From positions 3,534,001-3,598,000 of the forward strand of contig NC_033567.1 in NCBI RefSeq assembly GCF_001680005.1: a DNA stretch of 64,000 nt, written 5' to 3'. The DNA is from Plasmodium coatneyi (Eukaryota > Apicomplexa > Aconoidasida > Haemosporida > Plasmodiidae). The position numbers and the translations under genes were made by a program. The notes under the pieces were generated by a model. It ran no database searches. It was not told the DNA's origin and saw only the letters and a program-made list of their open reading frames with translations. Position 1 is the stretch's first letter; every line of letters begins with the position of its first letter. Of this stretch, positions 43,267-55,400 are shown piece after piece.

Positions 43267-46200
43267 TCACGTTGCAACTCGGTCAAGTCCGTCCCTTAAA
43301 TTGATTATTTCATCGTAGAGCTTATTCATTAACTTAAAAAAAGGCAGCCTCAGTCCTACTCCCCCAAGGTTGCTGATAATCCTCTTAATGTCAGGAGCTA
43401 GCTCAATACATAACTGGAAAAAAGTTTTGTGGTTCTCTATTTTGTAGAGAAAATTGGAAGAAGCAATGCTTTTCAAGTTTTCCTTTTTGGTGCTCATATT
43501 CAGGGCATATTTATTCTTGTCATGAGTTTTCAAAGCACCGAGCATCATCAAAATGTAGTCCTGTTCGGATAGAGCCTTTTCCATGAACACGAATTTCTGG
43601 TGCGTTTTGTGCACGTCCTTCACGAGCGCAACTTCGTTGCTACTGTCGCTGCTCATTTGGGTACTTTCCTCTTCACTCTCCTTGGTGCTTTCTTCCTCAC
43701 TTTCCTCCGCGTCTAAGCTTTCCTGCATGGCTTCCAAATCGCTTTCACTTAAGTTTTTCTTCTCCACGTAGACCCTAATTCTATTAACATAATCTTCGAG
43801 CGTAACGTCCTTTCCAACTTTCTCCTTCAGGAGATTCTTCTCCTCTTTCGTCATGCTATCGTACTTTTCTAAAAATTGTTCAGGATTATAACCCAAGGTT
43901 TCTATCATCTCCAATGATTTTTTCTCGTCATTTTGTTTCTTCTGTTTTTCTTTGAACCTCATTTCAGCTTCGTCTTCATCGATTTCTTCATTTTCATTTT
44001 CCGACTGGCTATTTTCAGATTGCACCGCTTTTTCCAACGCTACGACGATGTGGTTGACAATTTTTTTGTTAAAGAAAATGGAGTACTTTACGGCAAGCGC
44101 GTGCATGCTTCTTAATTTTTGTGTGGTCATCCCGGAAAGGTGTTCGGACACGTCAAAAATTAGGTTATTCAGGAAGAGTAATTCCTTAAAATTTTCAACT
44201 TCCTCCTTCGTTTTTAAAGTCTTCATGATTTTATTAAGTTTTCTAATATTTTCGTTAAATTCTTCAATTTTGTATTTTATCAAATCTGGATTTTTCTTTT
44301 TAAATTCTTCTATTTTTTTTTCCAATTCGTCGATTTTATCATCTACGTATCCATCCAAATTGTAGAATTTTTTTCTCTCACTTTTTTTGTTTTTCAGGAC
44401 AATCTTATGGCTGAGTGGTTTTCCTGTTCTTCCATTAATAAATTCGGTGATAAATTCATCCTTGGTTAATTTGTGTGTGCTGAACCCTATATCTGCCTTG
44501 TTTGACCATTTGGAATACCTATTAACGCTACAGCCTTTTGGCTTCAGTCCCCGGTGGATGGTTTTCAAAATATAGCAAGTGACTGGATATAACTTTCCTA
44601 TCACTTTGCCAAAATAACCTCTGCCCAGGGTGGAGTTATCGAACATAACCCTAGAGGAGGAGCCATTAATGAACAGGTCTAGGTTTCCGAATTTAATGTA
44701 CTCCATTAAATGGTCATGTGCACTGAAATATCCATCTACATTGTAATTAAAGAGGAAATCTCTCAAAATATCATGGAAGGAATGTTCCTCATAGGAGTAG
44801 TTATCGGCTCGTCTTCCACTTGAAATTAGAGGATGATGCCCTATGACGAAAATCCAGTCACTATTCTGTGCACTTTCGTATAACGTTTTACTGAGCCAAT
44901 TGAATTGTTCACGAAAGGAGCGGTAATTCCTTATTATGGGAAATCCCACCATTAGCGACCACGTATCGATAAAAATAAAGGATGCCCTAAACTTCTCCTG
45001 GCTAATTATATCTTTATACCCTACATTGTTATAGGTAAAGTCGTAGTTAACGCAGTAGTAGTTGTTTGGCATGAAATAACCTGGGATTCTATACGAGTAG
45101 TGTTCCTGAATTTGTTCGCTTGGAAAGAAGAAGTAATCTTTTTCTCCCAAAATGGAGTAAAAGGGAATGGCTTCAATATTTTCATCCGACTCTTCTTCAT
45201 CATCAAATTGGTACAACTTCTTACGGTCATTGTCATAAACGCTTAAGTCTTCCTGGTTGGAAGGGGAATCCTGTACTTTTTCCTCATTTGCCTCATTTTC
45301 CCCATTTTCACTATTCTTTTTCTTCCTCTGTTTTTTTTTCTTTTTTTCCTTCACTTCTCCCTCCACTGTCTGCTGTCCATTATTATAATTATCTTGCATT
45401 TCTTTTACTTTTTCTTTATAAAAATCTTTTATGCTTTGTTTGGTGAGCTTATTATTCCCCAGCATGCTGTCAATTTCCTGTTCACTTCTTTTCTTGAAAA
45501 CGAACAGTTCCTTCATTAAATTATGCCACTGGAAATTCTCCATGTAATTTATGCTCCCATCGTTTGGCACATTGTCTCCTAAATTAATTACAAAATCAGC
45601 ATTGTTCGTAAAATGCCAATCCTTCATCGTTTGCACAGTACTTTTTAGCTCATTAAATCCGATAAGGTTTAGCATATTCTGTTCGTCGAAATCCTTTTCT
45701 TCTTCAAACCCTTGTCCAATATCCCCCAGCATCATAAAATTCATGCTATTGCTACTGCTCCTTTCGATTTTCACTGTCACATTTCTGTTTCTCATCCAAA
45801 CGGATTTCAACATACAATACGCAGTTAAACAATTTGGCGGTACGAACATTTCATCGTCGCTCATTTTGTACTCTCCATAGGCCTTTCGTTTCTTCAGATT
45901 CCTCTTTTTTATCTTTTCCACTATGTCGAAGTCGCTTTTCTTCTTCTGTATGAGTCCAAAATATTCCTTCACCAGCTTTATTTGTAAATATAATTCATCA
46001 AAAATATCATATGAAAAAAAGATTCCTATAATGTTCGTGTATCTAACCAGATGGTCAAATGTCGTTATTCCTAATTTTTTTAGCGCTTCGTGCAATTCCG
46101 TCACCGTGGCGTTATCCCTATTCGACGTTATTGCATTGATCAGCGTTATGACATTTAATGAACTTCCATTTAGGAAAAAGTCTTTTCTCATTTTGTATGA

Positions 46201-47445
46201 AACACCTGGTATTCCATTTCTGTATGTGCTCATTGGGGATGGATTATTATGGTTGTCCTCTGAAGCGTGGCAGATTTGATTGTTATAACTTTCTAGGAGG
46301 GCCTTCCGACTCGCGTCATCCTCGTACACGTCCTGGTCATACAGTTCGTCTGACTCATCGTCGGCGTTCTCCTCTTGTCCTTCTTCCTGCCCTGCACACG
46401 CCGTTTCTTCCATTCTATTAGTGTCCCCCTCTTTTCCGTCTTCTACCTCTTCGAGGGTTTCCTCCTCCACGTCGTCCTCCACATGCGAAAACATCTTGGC
46501 ATCACCACCACCGTCCTGGTTTTGCTTCTCCTTCATTTTGGTCATCAAACTAGGGGTAGACCATTCCTTATCAGGGCCTGTCCCATTGTGCTCCTTCTCC
46601 TCCTCTGAGCCTTGCGGACAGGAAACTAAACTGCGGCACTGCAAACTATACTGGGCCTCATTTTTTTTCTTTCTCTTATGATCTATTTTTTTCGGTATGT
46701 ATACCTTTTTTTTATTATTCATACTGTAAAAACGGTATCCGTCATTTTTCCAATTTTTTAAAAATATTTCATAGATTGTTTTTTTTTTCCTTAAAATTCT
46801 TTCCTTTTCTTCATCCTTCTGGTCAACCTTGTAGTACACATTTTTCACCTCGAAAATGTAGTTGTCCCTTTCGTCGATAAATTCTCGGAAAAATTCATTT
46901 TCAATAGAATTCATTAACTTGTTCCTGTCTTGGAAGCTACTTATAACATGGTCGAAGGTGCTCAAATTATCTCTATAATGAACAAATAGTAGGGACAAAA
47001 TATCAATTAACTTCACGTGAAAGGTTAATTTTTCATCTGTGCTGTATTGAGAACCCAGGAAGACTAAGGACTCATTCAGCAAGTGCTTGTATTTTTTGGA
47101 ACTTTTATAAATGTTAAAAGTTACATAGTCCATATATTTGTATTTCACTTTATCAAATTCGTTTGATCCTTTATTTTCTAAATATTCTTCATATTCCCTC
47201 TCTTCTTCTTTTTCTTTTTCACTTTCGCCGCTGGTGCCAGATTCCTCCTTAATAATTCTTCTTATGAGTTCCCCCCTTATATTACTTCCTAACAAGAGGT
47301 TGTCATGGTTGGTCAGTCCCTTCCGCGGGGGGTACTTTAAAAGGATAAGAGGGAGGATAATCAGGAAGTATTTTGTTATATTCATTACAATTCCATTTAA
47401 CAGAAAAAAAAGGAAAACAAAAAAGGGGGATGCACGAATGCACAC
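43267..47445 (-). CDS. UIS2: UIS2-type calcineurin-like metallophosphatase
   Basis: The 1392-residue ORF begins with a hydrophobic signal or signal-anchor. A second Met at 47385 (MNITKYFLIILPLILLKYPP) is an equally good start. The catalytic metallophosphoesterase blocks are GDIGQG (about 574), NLGDN (about 621), GHHPLIS (about 869) and SAHDHLMEY (about 908), the purple-acid-phosphatase-like order. A Lys/Glu/Asn-rich insertion of about 100 residues lies between the second and third blocks (about 655-755). Acidic low complexity fills 270-400, and charged coiled coil dominates after 1050. In Plasmodium the orthologue UIS2 is known as a phosphatase that dephosphorylates eIF2-alpha, controlling latency in sporozoites; I apply that from family knowledge. 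A secreted or ER-lumen start is odd for a cytosolic substrate but matches the known family. Confidence 0.85.
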   Translation of the reverse strand: MCIRASPFFVFLFFLLNGIVMNITKYFLIILPLILLKYPPRKGLTNHDNLLLGSNIRGELIRRIIKEESGTSGESEKEKEEEREYEEYLENKGSNEFDKVKYKYMDYVTFNIYKSSKKYKHLLNESLVFLGSQYSTDEKLTFHVKLIDILSLLFVHYRDNLSTFDHVISSFQDRNKLMNSIENEFFREFIDERDNYIFEVKNVYYKVDQKDEEKERILRKKKTIYEIFLKNWKNDGYRFYSMNNKKKVYIPKKIDHKRKKKNEAQYSLQCRSLVSCPQGSEEEKEHNGTGPDKEWSTPSLMTKMKEKQNQDGGGDAKMFSHVEDDVEEETLEEVEDGKEGDTNRMEETACAGQEEGQEENADDESDELYDQDVYEDDASRKALLESYNNQICHASEDNHNNPSPMSTYRNGIPGVSYKMRKDFFLNGSSLNVITLINAITSNRDNATVTELHEALKKLGITTFDHLVRYTNIIGIFFSYDIFDELYLQIKLVKEYFGLIQKKKSDFDIVEKIKKRNLKKRKAYGEYKMSDDEMFVPPNCLTAYCMLKSVWMRNRNVTVKIERSSSNSMNFMMLGDIGQGFEEEKDFDEQNMLNLIGFNELKSTVQTMKDWHFTNNADFVINLGDNVPNDGSINYMENFQWHNLMKELFVFKKRSEQEIDSMLGNNKLTKQSIKDFYKEKVKEMQDNYNNGQQTVEGEVKEKKKKKQRKKKNSENGENEANEEKVQDSPSNQEDLSVYDNDRKKLYQFDDEEESDENIEAIPFYSILGEKDYFFFPSEQIQEHYSYRIPGYFMPNNYYCVNYDFTYNNVGYKDIISQEKFRASFIFIDTWSLMVGFPIIRNYRSFREQFNWLSKTLYESAQNSDWIFVIGHHPLISSGRRADNYSYEEHSFHDILRDFLFNYNVDGYFSAHDHLMEYIKFGNLDLFINGSSSRVMFDNSTLGRGYFGKVIGKLYPVTCYILKTIHRGLKPKGCSVNRYSKWSNKADIGFSTHKLTKDEFITEFINGRTGKPLSHKIVLKNKKSERKKFYNLDGYVDDKIDELEKKIEEFKKKNPDLIKYKIEEFNENIRKLNKIMKTLKTKEEVENFKELLFLNNLIFDVSEHLSGMTTQKLRSMHALAVKYSIFFNKKIVNHIVVALEKAVQSENSQSENENEEIDEDEAEMRFKEKQKKQNDEKKSLEMIETLGYNPEQFLEKYDSMTKEEKNLLKEKVGKDVTLEDYVNRIRVYVEKKNLSESDLEAMQESLDAEESEEESTKESEEESTQMSSDSSNEVALVKDVHKTHQKFVFMEKALSEQDYILMMLGALKTHDKNKYALNMSTKKENLKSIASSNFLYKIENHKTFFQLCIELAPDIKRIISNLGGVGLRLPFFKLMNKLYDEIINLRDGLDRVAT

Positions 47446-49436
47446 ATGAACTGGGTGGAAAACGCGAATATAAACGCGGGCTCAAATTAGGCGATAGCTA
47501 AAATAAACGTTGTGGCGTGTTCGTTCATGCGGCGGAATGGAAACTGAACCGCTTCGATCTTCATGGGAATATCTATACACGCAATTTTACGGATGTTCGT
47601 ACGCGTTTATGTTTATGTGTGTACTTATGCAAACGTGCAGAGCGCATGCAATTTGTGTAACTTCCTCTATGTGCACTAAACATCAATGTATACACATATG
47701 CACAACCTCGTAGTGGCACACATGTCTCAAATTCGACGTTACATACGGGAAGTATATACACGTGGGTACAACTAATGCTGTTACAACTTTGTCGAACTCA
47801 TGATGTTTAAAAAAAAAAGAAAAAACGGAAAATGTGAATTCGTAAAATGCTAACGTAAAAGTGGCATAAACAACGGAACACAGAGTTGCGTCCCCTTTTG
47901 CAAAGCGGTGAGTGAAGACTAGCACGAATGGCCACATAAAATCAAGCGTACATATATGTATGAATTTCACACTTGCACGCGCAAATACGTGGTACGTGGC
48001 GAAAAGCCTTGGAACCCCAGGGCACAGCACCTTCGCACAAGAGCAAAAGCGAAAATACTTAATCACAGTTTGCAAATGCGACATAAAAGTGGTACATATA
48101 TGAACGCGCATATGTAATATATATGTGTAAATAAATGATTCACGTAAAAAATTTGAATTGTGCAATATCCCCCAAACGGTTGAAAGGTAAGGCTCGTTTT
48201 TCCTCTTCAATGAATTATTTTATTTATTCATGTTAATTTTTCTCGTGCGTATTGTCTCGAGTTTGCACAATTTTTTTTCTTTTTCTACATGAGGTTGATA
48301 TACAACAGCGCTATATGGGTTATGCGTTATATACATGTGAAAAAGTTAAAACGTGATTGAATTTATATTCATGGTTTATTTTATGTACACTGAAAAAATG
48401 ACAATGAAATAAGCGCGGAGGCATTAAAAAAAAAAAAAAAACGTGAACAAATAAGCAAATAGCGAATAAGCGTATATTGCTAAAATAAAGGAGAGGGCTT
48501 CACTTACAATAATATATAATTTTCACGCGTTGAAACCGCAAGCCTCTTCCCTTACGAATTTTTTTTTTTCTCCACTTGAGTAAATTTTGTTGCGCATGCT
48601 ATGTAAATATATACCCTATAAACTATACACACTGTCCTTTTTCTGTTTTGTTTTAACTTTTCAGTTGAATTTTTACTTAAGCAACTGTTTTGCCAAGCAG
48701 TTCGCAATTCGCAATTCGCCAGTGCAAGATTGCAATTCCATGATTGACCCATTCGTGCTTCGCGGTCACAAGGAGTTTGCTTCTCCCACGTCAACCGTTG
48801 TTTCGTCGTTTCGCGAAAAAGAAAAAAAAAGAGTTAACATTAAGCAGAAATGTAAACCTTTTTTTTTCTTTTTTCCTTTTATTTACTCAGCTCAGTTGAG
48901 TTATTTTTTTCTCGTATCTTTAACAAGTCCTGCAACGACATTATACAAGGGTTCTCCGTGTAGAAAACCTTTGCGCCGTGTCAAGAAAGGGATTTGCATT
49001 GTCGCGCCTTTTATTCCTCGTTTTTAAAGAGAAGAAGAAAGGTACTTCAAAATGAAAAATTAATTTTACAAAAAATTAGAGAGCTGGTTTTCTGTTTAAA
49101 AAAAGGTACAAAAAATGTGTTGTAAAAAAAAAAAAGAACACCCCACCGAAGAGGGGGCTCCCCTTCAGAATCAAAAAGAGAGCTATGCAAATATACATAT
49201 ACGTATATACCAATATATATACACACATATGCGGGCATAGGGTGGCGAGCCAAATAGGTTCTATTCAAAAATGTGTTTCAAAAGGGAAAGAAGGTAAGAA
49301 AAAAAAAAAAAAAAAAAAAACCTTCGAATAAACCGCAGTACAATTCACCTTTCGAGGGAGTACGTACGGCGCAAAGGGTTATAAAATTAAAAAGGGTATT
49401 TTTTATTTTCTTCAAAACGATCTCCCATTTCGTGCA
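47446..49436. other. Upstream region of the UIS2-type gene
   Basis: Both neighbours are minus strand, so this carries the UIS2 promoter and the 3' flank of the giant gene. It has A runs (48425-48441, 49298-49320) and stretches of TATATG/CATATA. The 175- and 146-codon ORFs here (47683-48210 minus, 48587-49027 plus) lack any domain and read like translated AT-rich DNA. Confidence 0.45.
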
Positions 49437-52400
49437 TCAGTACGACGTGTTGTTCCGCGCACTGACCGCGTTCGCATTATCATAGGGTGAATTGTTCAGC
49501 AGGTTGAGGTTCCATTCTTGCCTTATTATTCTCTTCATCTGGGAAAATTCGCTTAAATTTATCATAATAACGTTAGCCAAGTCGTATTCGTCATTGATAT
49601 CCTGAAAAAGAGGGGCATTTCCACGGTGGGTGAAGGGTGTTAGAATTGAAATGTTCTACCTATTCGTGTGCATACACATGCGTGAATATATAAACAAACA
49701 CGCGCCATACAGACGCACCATGTACACGCACATTCATGCAACACTGATGAGCCACCTTCGCGTTCAAGCAAATTGACAAAGAACCAAAAAAAGAAAATTT
49801 ATACTCACCTTAAATTGCGATATATTCAAATTCTGGTTGCACGTTTTGTTAATTTCTTCAATCAGCGCACAACACTCTTCCTCCTGCAATTGGCACACAG
49901 ATGAGGGGTGGAAAAATGTTTCTTCCGCAACAGTGGAGTTAAATATACATGCACGCAATGACATTGTGGTACACACAAATATATATATAGGCGCAAATAT
50001 GCTCGTGTGTAAAAGGCTAGCCTCTTATATAATTACGTTTAAGGAACAGATGGGCTTATACAGCTTCAAACTTATCTTCACATTTTTGATGTTCTCCAAG
50101 ATGCTGTTAAGAACAACGTTTTTGTAATATCTCCTCGTGTACCCCTGCAAATTTGCAAAAAACCACAAACGGTAAAATGAGAAAAAGGTTCCTTTACTTC
50201 TGCAAAAAGGTGAGGAGCAGTCCTTCAAACTGCGCGTGAAAGAGTTTGAACTTACCTTGTAGTACAAGTGCAACAATTTTACGATGACCAAATGGTGGAA
50301 TTTGATCGGAAGCAATAAAATGGAGAAATATCCAAGGAGTGATATGACAATCTGTTAAGGGGAAATGCAAATAGGGGGGATGTTCATTTGTGCATGTGTG
50401 GAGCACTTGAGGGAAGTTTGCACTGGTGTAGTAAAACGCGCACACGCATATAAGAACGCACCTTTGTGAGGTTAAAATTTTTATGATTGAAAAGATTTAG
50501 AAACTTTTCCAAATAGAGGTTAAGTATCATATGCTTGGACATTAACATTTTAATATTGCTCTTTGCGCTTTTGTACATAGTGAGCACATTTTTCTTGTTC
50601 TTAATTTCTTCATAGTATTTACTTGGATTAAAATAATAATTTCGTATGTCTGTTTTTTTCATTTGTTGGCTATCTGATGAAGCTTCATCTTCCTCTTTTC
50701 CCTCTACTTCTTCCTCTTCCTGGTCATATTTTAAACTGGTCTTAGCATTTTGTCTTTTATTCTGCACAAATATCTGTGCGAATATGTTTTTTTTCATGTA
50801 CATATTTTTATGTTTGCTTATATGTATCGAACTATCATTTGTTGCAAAAACGTTTTTATGGTATATTATACGCACGATGTTGTTAAAATCCGAGTGATTT
50901 TTTTTTTCCTTTTTCTTTGCTTTCAAGTGCACATGCTTGGCGCACAAAAAGAGGTTGTACACATTGTTCGCATATATATACGTTATCGTGAAAATTAAAA
51001 AGTAGTTAATTAGGAGGAGCGCAATGTTGCAATAACACTTGACATAAAAGTTCGTTTTTTCCAGACCAGTGTAATAATTCTTTTTGCTTAAAAGAAATTT
51101 ATTATAATTACTGACAGCAATAGTTATGGCGTGTTTTTCTCGCTCTTTTTTTTTCTTTAAACTACTTTGATTTGGATATTTGGTGAGATCATGCGCGTCT
51201 TTATTGGAACCATTACTGCAAATGTAGCTGCCTTTGTTAGCGCATACTAGTTTACTCCTTCTACAGTGCTTCGATGCTGAGGATTTGTTCATCACGTATT
51301 TATTCTCTGGATCACTGATTCGGATCGTGTCTGGTTTCTTCCTCTTTTTAACTTGTGTGGGCAGATATGGTTGCTCAACGGGGTTCTCCTCACGACCTAC
51401 CCCTTCATATGCCCAATTTAAACTTCCTAGCATGTTCATTTTGCTTCGAATAGCTTTAAAATAATTTTCATTGGGTTCACTCTCCTGCAGTTTTTTCACA
51501 GTACCTGTTTTATTATTTTCGGATGAAGTGCAGCCATGCCCATTTTCATCGTAACGGATTGCCCTGTCGTCATAATCGTTATACGAATTTCCGTTCTGCA
51601 TATTAACCAAGTTCTTTATCTTATCCTTAAAGAAATTATTTTTATTTTTATTTTTAAATTTGAGAAATTTCTTCTTCATGTGAGAAAAAATTTTTTTTTT
51701 TTTGCTAAAAATGTTCTTATCTGTTTGCTTCTCTTCCCCGTCCATCTGTTCAATGTTTAAAAAATGGTCTGTCTTACTTTTCTTAGTTATGTGTGTAGGT
51801 CCGCTAATGATGCTATCCCCCATTTGGTTGTCACTTTTTTGGGAGAAAAGCCCGTCTGATTTTCTGCTATTAAACTGATTATCCCCCCTTTCATTCTTCT
51901 TTTCAATGGCCTTTTTTATATGCTTATACATACTGTTTGAGTATGCAAATTTCTTTTTTTCCCTCCCTCTTATAATTCTATGCATGTCGTATTCGCTGAA
52001 ATATCCGCTCCTGTAAAATTTAAGGTAGTCTCGATTTCTTCTAATTATTCTCTTCGGCACAGTGAATGAAACGTTCGAGTTGAGGGCATTCTTTGACCTC
52101 TTCCCCACGTTCAAGGGAAGGATAATTTTTTGCTCATTTTCTTTTAAATTTACAAACTCTTCATTGTCCTCTTTGAAGGATAAGTTATTATCCTTTTCGT
52201 TCTCCACATGGTCTACCTCTATGCATTTACTGGAGGAAGTACCTTCCTCATCGTTGATCAAATTAATCAAATTGTTTTCACCCCCGAGGTGAATTTCATC
52301 ATTTTGTAACTTTTCCTCAACCCACATCATGGGTGTCAATTCGTAAGTTTTATTTTTTCCCTTCTTATTCGTTTTCCCCTTTACGTAGGAAATAATTTTG

Positions 52401-55400
52401 TCTTTTAATTCCTTCCTCTTAGAATTGAAGGATAAGTTTTGCAGGATATGTTTTCCTCGTGCTTTCTTCTCCTTCTCGATCATGTCAACGGTGGCAAATT
52501 CTAAGTCGTTCTTTTTGTAATTAATAAAACTGGGGGTAAATTTTAGGTCCATCGAGTCTTCCTTCTGTTCTCTTTCGAACTTTCCCTCCTTATACGTAGA
52601 CGTGTTGGAGATAAAACTTTTGTCCATAGGATAGTTTTTTACTACTGTGTTTCTGTATCCTGTGTTGTAATTACTTTCGTTGTTACTTACTACGTAGGAC
52701 GGGTTAACAGCGTAATTGTTCTCACTGATTATTACGCCTACCTGGGCATTATTCGGTAGTTGCTTCTCCAGGGTGTACTTTTCCTTGCTTTCCCCACCGG
52801 AAGGTGGAAACAAAATTTTCAAATCGAATAACTCGTCATTTTTACATGTGTCAAATTCATTTTCACTATATTGTGCATATTTTTTTCCCTTTTTTTTTTT
52901 GATTTCTTCCCCCCAAAGGTTGTCCTTACTGTAGCTAAAGTTGTCCTCCACACTTTCGCTGGTAATTTTGCTCTTTATCATGTGGAACCCTTTCTTAAAA
53001 GGATTGTTGCCTTTTTCAGATTTGTACATATTTTTAATTTTGCCAAGTTTCTCTTCCTTCATATCTTTTAATTTTCCCAGAAAATTTCTCATCGTTTTTT
53101 TTTTGTCTCCATCATTACCATGGAGATCATCTCCTTTCTCATTGCCTACATAGCCTTGGTCTTTATACGTTGGGTGATTTTCCTGCGAGAATAAGTTATT
53201 TGCCCCTAATGTGTTTTTACAGTGTTCTTTTAATTCGTTCATGGAAAAATATTTATCCTTTCTATATTTGCTGCAAGGGGGTTGTTTCTCCTTCTTCAGA
53301 TTGAAGGCGTCATCAAGAGCGCTATTATTTAATTCGTCGAAGGGAGTTTCATCGAAGGGCATATGGAGTTTGTCCTCATTGGGCTCACTCCGATGCGGGG
53401 TCGACCGGCTCGTGAAATTATCATCGCTGTGGTGGGGGCTTAAACAACTCTTGTGACCATCGTCGTAGTATCGCGGGTTTGCATGTGCAAGTGGAGGATT
53501 CTCGTCATAAGTGTGAGGCTTCACTTGACTCATGTCAGCAGCGCCGTGACCCCCTCCGTTATGCACGCTCGTGTAGCCTTCCCAATCATATACATTTGGG
53601 GCCGCCAAATGATCATCCTTGTTACGTTGAGCTTCCACTGTAATGTCGTCCCCGAGGTTTTCTTCGCAGTCATATCCACATTTTGGTGAAAAATTGTCAT
53701 CGCTATTATGAAGCACTTCCGCTGCGATGTCCTCTTTCACGTTCACTTCCCCCTCTCCGATACTACATAACTCTACGTTGGGCAGCTCAACTGGGCAATT
53801 TAAAGTGGGACACGGATCGATTTTTTCTTTCCCCTTCTGTAGGGGATTTACAGTTAGCACATTGGCATGATCACTTTGAATGTTTTCCTCTAATTGAAGA
53901 TCGCTGGACTTGCTGCAATTCGTCAAAGGTGGTCCGTTTTGCTGGTCTGATTCGGACGGCAGCTCTTCCTTTACGTTAGATGTGTCCTTATTCGTTATCG
54001 CTTCTGTTATTTCCGCTTCTTCCGTTCCTTCTATTTCTTCCTTTTTTCCTTCTTCACTCTCCTTTTTCTTCTCATCGCAGAAGATAGCATCGACGTTCTT
54101 TTCAAACAGGCCCCCATTTTTAAGGTCATCCAGCGCATCTGAGGAGAGATTCTTGCCTAAGTCAAGCTTAATGTTCTTTTTATTCAGCTTCCTTTTCTGT
54201 TTCCAATTCTTGAATATGCGCTTTGATTTGAAGAGCAAGTTGGACGTGTAGGTCTTTTCTTCACTTTTCTTCTTCGCTTCTAAGTTGGTCAATTCGTGAT
54301 TGTGCTCTGAGCAGTCACTCTTTTTTTCCTTACGTTTTTCCAATTTCTTTCCTCTTTTTTTTTTTTTATTTAGGAAATAAAAATATAAGGGAAAATCGTT
54401 GTTCAGTCCTCCATGCACGGTAATTATTAAAAGGCAATAAACGTAAATAAAAATTAATATTACATTGATGTATATAATTTCGATTTTGTTGTAAAAATAT
54501 CCGGGGAAGTATTCAATAATGCTGTAGAAGTTTTTTTTCCTGTTTCTATTGTTGTGTGTTTGGTTGTAACTGTTTGCGGTGCACTCTTGTGTGTTTTTTC
54601 TACCTTTTGTTTTTACACTTTTATCGCTACAGTGCTCGTTGGATAGGTAGCTAGCGCGACGATCCTCTACACTGTTGCCGGACTTGAAGAAGTGAACATA
54701 CCTGGCACTTTGGTATAAACTTAAATCCACCGAATATTTCGCGTTATTTATTTCAAAGCAGAACTCCCTGCTGCGACAGGCCCCTCTGTCTGCTAACTCC
54801 TCTACATGTTTCTCATCCCCGTGCACCTTCTCAATAGGTACCCTACCAGCAGAATCGTAGTAATTATTTTTCATGTGATTTACAATTTTAATTTCCAAAT
54901 CGAGTAGCATAATTTCGTTAATACCCATATCCTCAGAATAATTTTCCACGTCCTCATCAAGGGTATAATTATATTTTGAAAAAAACGAACTATTATTTCG
55001 CTCAAAATAATTTTTTCCTTCAGTGAGTGACAGGGAACTGCGCACAATCGAAGTCCCGTTATGTACACTTTTTTTTTTCTTTTCCTCAATGTCGCTGCAA
55101 TTTTGTTTTTCTTCCTTTTTTGTTTGTTCCTCGAGCAGAAGCTTCATATCGGGGAAGCTATTTTTTAATTTATAAGAATTCGATTTATCCTTTTTACTGT
55201 TCACGTTCAAGTTGGTCGTCTTGTCTGAGTTACTAAATTTTTGATATCCCCCGGTAACGTAGTAGTCCATTAGCCACTGCTTATTGTTGTTAATCATATG
55301 AGAAAGTTTGCCTTTCTTTATCAATTTGGTATACATGCATTTGTCGTCGTTCGTTACTCCATTGGTATAGCTATTAACTTGTGATTTTCCAATATCACTG

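Noticed and set aside
47683..48210. 175-codon minus-strand ORF upstream of the UIS2-type gene
   Set aside because: No domain, heavy His/Phe/Tyr from TATATG-type repeats, and no splice or start context that supports it.
48587..49027. 146-codon plus-strand ORF
   Set aside because: Contains a run of Phe from poly-T and no family features; considered chance.
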